Below the pieces are notes generated by a model that ran no database searches, was not told the DNA's origin, and worked only from the letters and a program-made list of their open reading frames with translations. The position numbers and the translations under genes are program-made. DNA of 64,000 nt from an uncultured Robinsoniella sp. Lineage in GTDB: Bacteria; Bacillota; Clostridia; Lachnospirales; Lachnospiraceae. This document shows positions 1 through 7,407 of the stretch, in pieces; position 1 is the first letter of the stretch; every line of letters starts with the position of its first letter. Location of the stretch: contig UQGG01000002.1 of the NCBI GenBank assembly GCA_900540475.1, positions 186,001 to 250,000 of the forward strand, given 5' to 3'.

Positions 1-518
1 TCGAAAAAACGGTTAAAAGGCTCGTTGGAAGTATCGGTAACCTCCAGCTGTTTTGCCACACCTTTTTCATCCATTTTCCATAACTGAAGCTTAATCATTC
101 CTTCTTTATAATTTTCTCCGGTGGCCTGAGAATAATCTCCCACTTCCAGCAGAATTTCTCCCTTGTCCGAAAGTAGTACACTTTCAAGGGAAAAGTCTGT
201 GACATCGGTAATCTCCTTTGGATAATCCAGTTTCTTATCCCAGGTCTTTCCGCCGTCTTTGGTTTCCCAGATTCCTCCTTTATCATCACTGTCACCTGCT
301 GCCATTCTAATACTGCCGTCTGCCATCCGGCAAACATCCTGAATCACATCCGCACCTTCCGGCAGCTTCAGTTCCGCTTCTAAATATCTGCCCTTTGCAG
401 TACCCTCATTGGATTCTGATTCATCATGGTCTTTTGCAGAACACCCACACATAGATATTGAAATAATGCACAAACATGCCCAATACATTATTGCCTTCGT
501 CTTTCCTTTTTTCAACAT
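1..518 (-). CDS. Lipoprotein with Asp-box/BNR-like repeat, 5' part only
   Basis: The gene begins at an ATG at 518 behind an AAGGAGATAA ribosome site and runs off the window edge, so only about 172 N-terminal residues are seen. A signal peptide ends in a lipobox (ISMCGC), so it is probably a lipid-anchored surface protein. The motif DGGKTWD is an Asp-box of the kind found in sialidase/BNR beta-propellers and YCF48-like proteins, and a second propeller-like stretch follows. No enzymatic function can be assigned from this fragment. The promoter carries a twin palindrome shared with the gene at 42909-44099, which suggests a common regulator. Confidence 0.75.
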   Translation of the reverse strand, partial: MLKKGKTKAIMYWACLCIISISMCGCSAKDHDESESNEGTAKGRYLEAELKLPEGADVIQDVCRMADGSIRMAAGDSDDKGGIWETKDGGKTWDKKLDYPKEITDVTDFSLESVLLSDKGEILLEVGDYSQATGENYKEGMIKLQLWKMDEKGVAKQLEVTDTSNEPFNRFF

Positions 519-540
519 AAATTATCTCCTTCTCGTTTCC

Positions 541-598
541 ATTCTATTGCAATAGAATATTTTTCTTACATTCTACTCCAGTAGAATATAGTTGTCAA
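541..598 (-). promoter_or_regulatory. Promoter with twin palindromic operators
   Basis: On the minus strand a -35 TTGACA (593-598) and a -10 TAGAAT (570-575) are separated by 17 bp. Palindrome B (570-587, ATTCTACTCCAGTAGAAT) covers the spacer and -10. Palindrome A (541-558, ATTCTATTGCAATAGAAT, perfect) lies just downstream of the transcription start. The two centres are 29 bp apart. The arrangement is that of a repressor blocking both polymerase binding and escape. The regulator is not identified in this window. Confidence 0.8.
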
Positions 599-613
599 GT
601 TAATTGCCTAAAT

Positions 614-641
614 AAAAATTATCGTTTCCAGGATAATTTTT
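614..641. terminator. 10-bp perfect hairpin, possible bidirectional terminator
   Basis: AAAAATTATC and its exact reverse complement flank an 8-base loop, so both strands end in a run of U. It sits upstream of the lipoprotein promoter and downstream of the 795-1856 gene, where it could insulate the two units. Confidence 0.45.
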
Positions 642-704
642 GTGCACAAGCAGATGCTTACTTATAGGAGTTTCGGCAACGGATTTTGTTACATATTTTT
701 ACAC

Positions 705-735
705 AAAAAAAAGATACAGCTTATGCACTGTATCT
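705..735 (-). terminator. Intrinsic terminator of the 795-1856 gene
   Basis: On the minus strand the stem AGATACAG/CTGTATCT is followed by a run of about eight U, immediately downstream of the GerMN-like lipoprotein gene. Confidence 0.85.
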
Positions 736-794
736 CTGATAAAAGATAATAATTGTATTTTATCCTCTGTGTTATTCAATCATTCGTTTATGCT

Positions 795-1856
795 CTAGTT
801 TCCCATATCCCCCGATCCTGTAACATCCTGCTGCTGGTAAGCTTCCGGTCCGTTCATCACGCCATCTGCTGCCTCTGGCTGTTCAATCGTTCCATCTTCC
901 GATGCTCCGGGCTGCCCATACGCGCCTCCATCCGGCGACTCTGGCTGTTCATATGCTCCCCCATCCGTTGTTCCGGGCTGCTGGTTCTCACCTTCCTGAC
1001 CCGGTGATCCAGGCTGCTCATTCGCTCCTCCATCCGCTGCCCCTGGCTGCTGGTAGCTCTCCTGTCCGTCTGCCGCCTCCGGCTGCTGGTATATTTGACC
1101 GCCCTGAGCCTCTGTCTGTAAATAATAGCTCTGCTGGTCCGCGGTGCTTTCTGCGTCTGTCTGTCCATAGGTCCTGGATCCCTGTACTTTTCCATTTGTT
1201 TCTGTGGAACCGGTGCCGGTTGGAGCGTCTGCCTGCTGAAACAGCTTCACCAGCATTTCATGGGTATAAGGCTGATCCATTGGAATTGTAATATCCAGAT
1301 TATCTATACGGATGGGCACGTTCCCTTCCATACTATAATAAATATCTACACTGTCCGGGTTTTTGGGGCTTGCGTAAGTCTGAAGTGTTTTCTGGATACT
1401 GTCCAGTACTGCATAAACCATACTTTGCGCATCGTAAACATGAAAATCTTCTTTCTGGGCAGCCGGCGGACCCATAAAAACAGCGCTCTGCCCGGTAATA
1501 CACACGGTCATTCCACCTTTCCCCGTAGTGATCTCATCAGCCAGAGATATATTCCATCCGGTGAGGATTTCCATCTCTTTTACCAAACTGTCAGGCGTGG
1601 CTTCCTCGGCTCCTGAATAAGCGTAGCTCTGAAATTTACCGTTCCCCGTTGATATATATAGTTTCACGCCTTCTGACTGCTGTGCATCACCGTCTGATTC
1701 CGCCTCTGCTCCGCTGCCGTTTTCCGTCACTTTCATAATTTCAGAAGTACTGCTTCCTGTGCCATTTGCCGGATCTGCTTTGCCATCTTTTTGACATCCT
1801 GCATTTAATCCTAATATACCGCATATCAAAACTAATAAAAGTACTTTTTTTCTCAT
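795..1856 (-). CDS. GerMN-like lipoprotein with proline/glutamine-rich repeat tail
   Basis: A 353-residue protein starting at ATG behind AAAGGAGC. Residues 1-21 form a lipoprotein signal with lipobox LNAGC. A linker rich in Gly, Ser and Glu follows. Residues of about 65-215 resemble a GerMN-type domain (LYIST start, then LVKEMEILTG and a hydrophobic VCITGQSAVF strand). The last 140 residues are low-complexity tandem repeats of the pattern Q-P-(E/G)-A-A-D-G-G, probably an extended wall-spanning stalk. GerMN domains occur in spore germination and envelope lipoproteins, but the exact role is unknown. The domain call is by pattern only. Confidence 0.75.
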   Translation of the reverse strand: MRKKVLLLVLICGILGLNAGCQKDGKADPANGTGSSTSEIMKVTENGSGAEAESDGDAQQSEGVKLYISTGNGKFQSYAYSGAEEATPDSLVKEMEILTGWNISLADEITTGKGGMTVCITGQSAVFMGPPAAQKEDFHVYDAQSMVYAVLDSIQKTLQTYASPKNPDSVDIYYSMEGNVPIRIDNLDITIPMDQPYTHEMLVKLFQQADAPTGTGSTETNGKVQGSRTYGQTDAESTADQQSYYLQTEAQGGQIYQQPEAADGQESYQQPGAADGGANEQPGSPGQEGENQQPGTTDGGAYEQPESPDGGAYGQPGASEDGTIEQPEAADGVMNGPEAYQQQDVTGSGDMGN

Positions 1857-1988
1857 GTCTTCTGCTCCTTTGCCTGCTTTTCCCGCAGCTTGTCAAACGC
1901 TTCTTCATATATGCAGATAAAATCATTTCCTGTGCCTTTAGTTTAAACGATTCCAGCAAGAAAATAAAGTACTTTTATAAAATTAAAC

Positions 1989-3713
1989 TTATGCTTTGCC
2001 CTGTAAATTCATAAAATCAAAAAATGCTCCCTGCTTTTCCGATAACTGACTGTAAGTCCCTTTTTCTACGATCTCTCCGTTTTTCATGAAAATAACCTGG
2101 TCATACTGGCTCAGCAGTTCTGCCTTCAGATTATGGGTAATGGTAACCAGCGCCAGTTTTTCCTGCGCCAGAAGGCGGTTTTCCATATCATATGCCGTCT
2201 GCATATCTACCGCTGAAGTTCCTTCATCCAGTATGAGCAGCGGTGTTCTGCGGATCAGTGCTCTTGCTACCGCCACTCTCTGGCGCTGCCCTCCGGACAG
2301 ATGTATCCCATTTTCTCCAACCGGCGTCTTCAGCCCTTTTTCCATCTGGTCCAAAAACAAACTGATCCCGCTTCTGTCTATTGCATCCTGAAGTTCTTCA
2401 CCGGAATATTTCTTGTCCAGACAGATATTCTGGTAAATATCCGTATCAAACAGGTATACATTTTGATGAATCATAGATACGATACTGCTTAAATCTTTCC
2501 CATTCATATCCCTGATTTCACGCCCGTCGTACCGGATACTGCCGGAATATCTGCCGGAATATCCGGTCAGCAATTTTACCAGGGTGGATTTACCGCTTCC
2601 GCTTTCCCCGATAATGGCATATTTTTTGCTGGGTTTAATCTGTAGATCCACTCCACTGAGGATATTTCTTTCATCCTGGTAGGAAAAACAGACTTTTTCT
2701 ATATTTAACAGCTTTTCAAACGAAGATTCAAAAGCCGTCTCTTTGCAAACGGTTCCCGGAGTCCCCTCCTTCTCATTCTGTATATCCTGCTCCTGGCTAA
2801 GCCGGGAGAGGCGTTCCAGTACCGGTTTCATCCCGGTAATTTTCGGTAAATTCTGCATAATGACCATTACAGGGGTTATAAAGGTTCCGCTGAGCTGGAC
2901 AAGTGCCAATAGGGTTCCTACCGTGGACCTTCCTGTCAACACAAAATAGGCAGCCACAAAAACAATGATTACCGTGGAAAGTGCTGACAGAATATTGGCA
3001 AAACTCTCATTAACCGCCAGAAGCCGGTCAGCCTGGAACTTGGTCTTTGCTGTATCCCTGTTCTCATTTTGAAATTCTTTGCGGATATACCTTTCAATAG
3101 CAAATCCCCGTATCACCTCATAACCGGACAAATAATCCTTACATTTTGATGTAAATTCTGCAATCTTCTCTGAAAATCGGTTCTGTCTCGCCTGGAGTGC
3201 TTTGCCAAAAAATGCAGGTATTAAAAACATCAGGAGCATAAAGAAGATCAGGATAACTGTCACTAGCCAGCTTAAATAAAACAAAATGCCCAGAGTTGCC
3301 ACAAACAGTACAACCATTTTTGCCGAAAGCTGAATCGGTACTAAATAATTTTCTTCCACAAGCTTTACATCATTGACAATTGCCGACAGATAATCGGCTG
3401 TATTTACCTTATAAAATTCCTCCGGCTTCCGGCTCAGCAATCCCTGAAACGTCTTTTTTCTAAGACTCTTCGTCACATTCCGTATCAGTACTTTTCCGCA
3501 GTAGGCTTCCAAAAATCCCAATCCTCCTAAAACCAGGAGAAAAATCATGGTAAATGTAAAAAGGCGCCAGAAATAATTTACATCCTGCCCAATCGCTGCA
3601 TCCACAATTCTTTGTAAAATAATGGATATAAATGCCGAGGCCACAGAACTCAGTGCACCGATCCCGATTACTAAAGCCAGAATCCACTTGTTTTCCTTTA
3701 AACTTTCATTCAA
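1989..3713 (-). CDS. ABC exporter, fused membrane and ATPase domains
   Basis: A 574-residue half-transporter. Residues 1-300 hold six transmembrane helices of the type-I exporter fold. The nucleotide-binding domain has Walker A GESGSGKST, signature LSGGQRQR, Walker B LLILDEGTSAVD and an H-loop (TITHN). It would act as a homodimer or heterodimer exporting a peptide, lipid or drug; no substrate clue is nearby. The start is a TTG at 3713: GAGAGG lies 8 nt upstream and the only nearby ATG is out of frame. It is transcribed alone from a clear promoter at 3793-3821. A glycine replaces the usual proline after the Walker B glutamate (EGTSAVD). Confidence 0.92.
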   Translation of the reverse strand: MNESLKENKWILALVIGIGALSSVASAFISIILQRIVDAAIGQDVNYFWRLFTFTMIFLLVLGGLGFLEAYCGKVLIRNVTKSLRKKTFQGLLSRKPEEFYKVNTADYLSAIVNDVKLVEENYLVPIQLSAKMVVLFVATLGILFYLSWLVTVILIFFMLLMFLIPAFFGKALQARQNRFSEKIAEFTSKCKDYLSGYEVIRGFAIERYIRKEFQNENRDTAKTKFQADRLLAVNESFANILSALSTVIIVFVAAYFVLTGRSTVGTLLALVQLSGTFITPVMVIMQNLPKITGMKPVLERLSRLSQEQDIQNEKEGTPGTVCKETAFESSFEKLLNIEKVCFSYQDERNILSGVDLQIKPSKKYAIIGESGSGKSTLVKLLTGYSGRYSGSIRYDGREIRDMNGKDLSSIVSMIHQNVYLFDTDIYQNICLDKKYSGEELQDAIDRSGISLFLDQMEKGLKTPVGENGIHLSGGQRQRVAVARALIRRTPLLILDEGTSAVDMQTAYDMENRLLAQEKLALVTITHNLKAELLSQYDQVIFMKNGEIVEKGTYSQLSEKQGAFFDFMNLQGKA

Positions 3714-3792
3714 ATCAGATACCTCTCTTTTCTATTTATTGTAATGTATTGGATTAAGTATTTTATATTCATCTAATACATTCGTTGAATAC

Positions 3793-3821
3793 AGAATATA
3801 TTAATATTTTATTTTTGTCAA
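3793..3821 (-). promoter_or_regulatory. Sigma-A promoter of the ABC exporter
   Basis: On the minus strand TTGACA (3816-3821), 17 bp, TATTCT (3793-3798), about 80 nt upstream of the TTG start. The rest of 3822-4035 is AT-rich and shows no gene. Confidence 0.65.
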
Positions 3822-4035
3822 CTATATTCTATAATCATCAAACATTATCGTTTGTCTAAATTTTTATCTGATATTTTATCTTATATTTGTCTGGTATTTA
3901 TCTGATATTTGTGAGCTGCATCAAAATTCGAAATTATATAAGGATCAGATAAATCCCAGAAATCCTAATGCATTTGCCGTAATTTCCCTGTGCAAATACT
4001 CTCTGTTGCACAATTAATGTGAGTAACGCAGCAAA

Positions 4036-4100
4036 AATAAAAAAAGAACGGGAATCTAAAACTGCTATTTATCTGCAGATTTCAGATTCCTGTTCTTTTC
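4036..4100 (-). terminator. Terminator of the ArsR-type regulator gene
   Basis: A long stem (GAACAGGAATCT paired with AGATTCCCGTTC, one G-U) ends in a U-rich run on the minus strand, just after the 4163-5197 gene. Confidence 0.85.
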
Positions 4101-4162
4101 CACCTCACTTATTATATGACCGATGATTCATTTATTTCCCACCGGCTCATAATAATAATCAC

Positions 4163-5197
4163 TCATAATAACAGCTGCTTCAGATCACCGATCAGCTCCA
4201 ATACCGCCTCTTCTTCCAGACAGTAGTATACCTTCCCATTCCTTTTCTCAATATTCACCAGTCCGCAGGAAAACAGTACATTCATATGATGGGACATGGT
4301 AGACGCTGATAATTTCATGGTTCCCGCCAGTTCCAAATTGTATTTCTTGGATTCCTTTAAAATGCACAGAATATCCAGTTTGCTTCTGTCGCTCAATGCC
4401 TTCAGTTTCATGATAACAGCATCCTTTGCAGCATCCGTACTCTTCCCTCTTCTGGGCAGCAGTTCTAAAAACAATCCCTGGTAGCCATGGGAATATAAGA
4501 CCAGCTGAATCGCCGGCTCTGCCAGGGTAGGATAAACGACTGCCTGGGATGCGAAGTTATGAATCAGCCGGTCAAATCTGTCATCTTTGTGGGCAGCATA
4601 TCGTTCCATGAGCGCCTGAAAAGGTTTCTCTACTGATGCAAGTGCTTTCTCATACACAGGGATATTTTTGCGGATTGCCTCCATGAGATATTCCATCCAG
4701 TATCTGGGCCGGTGGAGAAATTTCAGCAAATGCCATTTTCTTCCCTCTTCCATTTCCAAAGGTTCTAAAAACTCAATAATTTCCAGTTCATTTGTAATAC
4801 TTGGTATTTTCTGTCTGGACAGTTCTTCGGAATCATCCCCTTCATTGACAATAATGGACATCAAAGTATCCCTGATTTCTTCATCGGTTACCCCGTCCAG
4901 CCCTTGAAGCCAGTGCTTGTTTTCTATAACGGATGCAATCAGAATAATGATCCAGTCCTGATCCTTATCCTTAAAAAAGAACGCTTCATTTTCTGTTTTT
5001 TTGTAATGGTCTTTAAAATATTTTTCATAACGTTCCAGGATTTTAAAATGCTTCTGATAGAATAACTCACCATCAATACCCAGCTCATTCAAACCCTTTA
5101 TTGTCTCAACCCGCATTTCTTCTCCCTGGTAACAGCTGAATAATAATCCAAGTGTTTCAAATACCGGATCCAATTCATTTTTCATGATCATATCCAT
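4163..5197 (-). CDS. ArsR-family transcriptional regulator with long N-terminal domain
   Basis: A 344-residue protein starting at ATG 16 nt after an AGGAGGG ribosome site. The C-terminal 80 residues form a winged helix of ArsR/SmtB type (LKALSDRSKLDILCILKE, then TMSHHMNVLFSCGLV). The first 250 residues are predicted all-helical and lack the cysteine or histidine metal-site pattern of classical ArsR proteins, so a metal effector is unlikely. Longer ArsR proteins of this layout occur in Firmicutes, but the ligand is unknown. It is monocistronic with its own terminator. Confidence 0.8.
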   Translation of the reverse strand: MDMIMKNELDPVFETLGLLFSCYQGEEMRVETIKGLNELGIDGELFYQKHFKILERYEKYFKDHYKKTENEAFFFKDKDQDWIIILIASVIENKHWLQGLDGVTDEEIRDTLMSIIVNEGDDSEELSRQKIPSITNELEIIEFLEPLEMEEGRKWHLLKFLHRPRYWMEYLMEAIRKNIPVYEKALASVEKPFQALMERYAAHKDDRFDRLIHNFASQAVVYPTLAEPAIQLVLYSHGYQGLFLELLPRRGKSTDAAKDAVIMKLKALSDRSKLDILCILKESKKYNLELAGTMKLSASTMSHHMNVLFSCGLVNIEKRNGKVYYCLEEEAVLELIGDLKQLLL

Positions 5198-5292
5198 AAA
5201 AAATCCCTCCTGACTGTCTGCTATGATTTCATTTGTTATACCGGCTTTTTGCCTGTCTGCCCATTATAACAAATCTTTGTGCTCATAACAAG

Positions 5293-5344
5293 CGGAAGCG
5301 TGTCTTAAAAATCTTTGCCGCAGCAAATTTAAGACACGCTTCCG
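5293..5344. repeat. Perfect 17-bp inverted repeat hairpin
   Basis: CGGAAGCGTGTCTTAAA (5293-5309) and its exact reverse complement (5328-5344) flank an 18-nt loop that itself contains TTTGC/GCAAA. A fragment resembling GTGTTTGAAA follows at 5347-5357. No U-run follows on either strand, so it is not a classical terminator. The GCGTGT core links it to the interspersed palindromic elements elsewhere in the window. It separates the ArsR gene from darA. Confidence 0.8.
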
Positions 5345-5372
5345 AGGGTGTTTGAAAGTCTCAATATATGAT

Positions 5373-5708
5373 TTAAATTTTCACATGCTGTTCTACATCG
5401 ACTACGAATATGGTCGCACCGCCAAACTCAACGGTCATTGGTACTGTGGCATAGCTGATAGATTGTACGCCGCCTGATACATAGGGGGTGTTCACGTTTA
5501 CTTGCTTTCTGGTTGAGCACTCTTCTTTAATAATATCAATAACCTGCTCCACCTTTTCATCTTCCGTTCCAATCAGCAGCGTGGTATTCCCCCGTCGCAG
5601 AAATCCTCCGGTAGTGGCAAGTTTCGTTACCATAAAATTGCTCTTATTCAGTTTGTCAACTACAAATCCTCCGTCCTCGTCATGGACAATTGCAAATACC
5701 ATTTTCAT
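5373..5708 (-). CDS. darA: Cyclic-di-AMP receptor, PII-like (DarA/PstA)
   Basis: A 111-residue protein of the DarA (YaaQ/PstA) family, trimeric PII-like proteins that bind cyclic di-AMP. The N-terminal MKMVFAIVHDEDG strand, the TTGGFLRRGNTTLLIG segment that forms the ligand pocket, and the C-terminal GGATIFVVDVEQ strand are all present. The start is taken at 5708, where GGAGGTG lies 6 nt upstream; an upstream in-frame ATG at 5726 lies before that site. It is the last gene of the dapA operon. A role in signalling osmotic or cell-wall state is inferred from the family. Confidence 0.93.
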   Translation of the reverse strand: MKMVFAIVHDEDGGFVVDKLNKSNFMVTKLATTGGFLRRGNTTLLIGTEDEKVEQVIDIIKEECSTRKQVNVNTPYVSGGVQSISYATVPMTVEFGGATIFVVDVEQHVKI

Positions 5709-5729
5709 ATTGGACACCTCCATCACTTT

Positions 5730-6071
5730 TTACATCTCGCAGATGTACTTTTCAATCATTTTACCGGAACTAACCGATTTACCTTCTACAACCATCTTAT
5801 CATAAACCACCTCTTTATGGTTCATCAAAATCGTAAATATCCGCCATTCATTTTGAAAAGCGCAGATGGCATAGACATGATTGTGATAATAATCGTTCAG
5901 ATACTGAAATAAAACATCTTCACTTTCATTCTCGCCTAAGGACAGCATTACAAGATGATAAGATCCCGCACATTTTTTCAGAATATCACTGTTATCCCAG
6001 TCCGTATGTTCTTCGTCATGAAGAATCACAATGACTCTGTCATTTTCTCTTCCAAGTTCGTGGATAATCAT
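5730..6071 (-). CDS. Small protein, possibly degenerate alpha/beta-hydrolase-like
   Basis: A 113-residue protein with an ATG overlapping the dapA stop (ATGA) and an AGGAGG site inside the end of dapA, so the two are translationally coupled. The start of the protein (MIIHELGRENDRVIVILHDEE, then YHLVMLSLG) resembles the first strands of alpha/beta hydrolases. The nucleophile-elbow region reads ICAFQNEW with no G-x-S-x-G, so catalysis is not expected. It may be a shortened relative serving as a binding or regulatory partner. The assignment is tentative; the gene itself is well supported by its position between dapA and darA. Confidence 0.7.
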   Translation of the reverse strand: MIIHELGRENDRVIVILHDEEHTDWDNSDILKKCAGSYHLVMLSLGENESEDVLFQYLNDYYHNHVYAICAFQNEWRIFTILMNHKEVVYDKMVVEGKSVSSGKMIEKYICEM

Positions 6072-7024
6072 AATGTCTGCCTCCTGTTCTCATGCAAGAT
6101 GGATGCTCTTTTATAATAAACGCTGCCGGGATCTTTTGCAACTAATTTATACTTTTTCATGACTTTTAACAGCTTTTCAGCCATCACGGGTTCCATTTCA
6201 CAGAGCGGAAGGCGGCAGCCCCCTACATTCCAGCCCATGTAATTCAGCGCCTGCTTTACCGGAATGGGATTTACGTCATAAAACAGCGCTTCGATCAGCT
6301 CCAGATACTCGATTTGTAATTCATCGCTTGTTTCCGGATCATGGTTAAAAAAGCTTTCACAGATATCATGTGCTGCCTTGGGTAAAATATTCGCTAAAAC
6401 GGATATTACCCCCTTTGCACCAAGTGCCAGTGCTGATGTGATCTGGTCGTCATTGCCTGAGTAGATATCCAGTCTGTCCTTACAGAGGGAAGAAATTTTA
6501 GCAATCTGGGAGAAATTACCGCTTGCTTCCTTAACAGCTGCAATTTTTTCATTTTCACATAAACGAAGATAGGTCTCCGGCTGGATGTTTAACCCTGTTC
6601 TGGATGGAATATTGTAAAGAATAATCGGCAAATCCGTTGCATCCGCTACCGCGTTAAAATGATAAATGAGCCCCTGCTGGGAAGTTTTATTATAATAAGG
6701 CGTGACCTGAAGCAATGCATCTGCACCTGCTTTTTCAGCCTGTCTGGAAAGTTCAACTGCATGTTGTGTACAATTGGAACCTGCCCCAGCGATGACCGGA
6801 ACCCGATGCCCTGTACACTCCACAATAAACCGGATCACATCATAGTGTTCTTTATTGCTGAGCGTAGATGCTTCACCTGTCGTTCCCACGGCTACAATTG
6901 CATCGGTATTGTTTTTTAACTGAAAATCGATCAGCTCTTCCAACTTTTCAAAGTAAACACTTCCGTCTTCCTTAAAGGGAGTAACCAAAGCAACTCCTGC
7001 ACCTGTAAAAATTGTACGCTTCAT
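6068..7024 (-). CDS. dapA: 4-hydroxy-tetrahydrodipicolinate synthase
   Basis: A 318-residue class I aldolase that condenses pyruvate with aspartate semialdehyde in lysine and diaminopimelate synthesis. It shows the family motif VGTTGEASTLS, the Tyr of LLQVTPYYNK, the ILYNIPSRTG strand and the Schiff-base lysine in AAVKEASG. It is about 25 residues longer than usual at the C-terminus. The start is set at 7024, behind GAGGTAAAAAAT; an upstream in-frame start at 7042 lacks a ribosome site. It leads an operon with a small protein and the c-di-AMP receptor, linking a peptidoglycan precursor step to c-di-AMP signalling by position only. Confidence 0.93.
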   Translation of the reverse strand: MKRTIFTGAGVALVTPFKEDGSVYFEKLEELIDFQLKNNTDAIVAVGTTGEASTLSNKEHYDVIRFIVECTGHRVPVIAGAGSNCTQHAVELSRQAEKAGADALLQVTPYYNKTSQQGLIYHFNAVADATDLPIILYNIPSRTGLNIQPETYLRLCENEKIAAVKEASGNFSQIAKISSLCKDRLDIYSGNDDQITSALALGAKGVISVLANILPKAAHDICESFFNHDPETSDELQIEYLELIEALFYDVNPIPVKQALNYMGWNVGGCRLPLCEMEPVMAEKLLKVMKKYKLVAKDPGSVYYKRASILHENRRQTL

Positions 7025-7185
7025 ATTTTTTACCTCTTTCATACATTTTATTTAAAACTATCTGATTTGCTTACAAGCATCAAAGTTAAATTTCCTACAT
7101 CATAGCATAGCCCATATTAAAATGAGTTGCAGTATCTTCTTTCCTGCATTAAATTTACATTAAATCGGACATATATTCTGACCCT

Positions 7186-7271
7186 GGAGCGAGTTTGAAA
7201 ATTGCTTTCTGGCAGCTGTGCGTAAGCTCTAGAGCGTGTTTGAAAATTCATTCCTGTCATCTGCACGCCCC
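7186..7271. repeat. Two tandem half-copies of the interspersed palindromic element
   Basis: Two direct units (7186-7222 and 7231-7271) begin with (G/A)GAGCG(A/T)GTTTGAAAATT and continue into TTCTGGCAGCTGTGCG or TTCCTGTCATCTGCACG. They match the two outer ends of the 39523-39688 element, here head-to-tail instead of inverted. The remainder of 7025-7324 shows no gene; it should hold the dapA promoter, but no clear box was found. Confidence 0.8.
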
Positions 7272-7324
7272 ATGCAAAAAAGAAGATGTATTTTATTATA
7301 TTCATCTAAATGACGTCAGGAACA

Positions 7325-7380
7325 TAAAAAATGAGATTGGACGATCCGGCTTCTGTTTCCCGCCGGATGGTCCAATCTCA
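7325..7380 (-). terminator. Terminator of the GH105 gene
   Basis: An 18-bp stem with one mismatch (TGAGATTGGAC... at 7332-7349 with 7363-7380) is followed on the minus strand by six U. Confidence 0.9.
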
Positions 7381-7407
7381 CAATGATTAATATGTCTATG
7401 CTGCCTC

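Noticed and set aside
857..1195. Reading frames on both strands across the low-complexity tail of the GerMN-like lipoprotein gene
   Set aside because: They are out-of-frame shadows produced by the repeated codons; none has a ribosome site.
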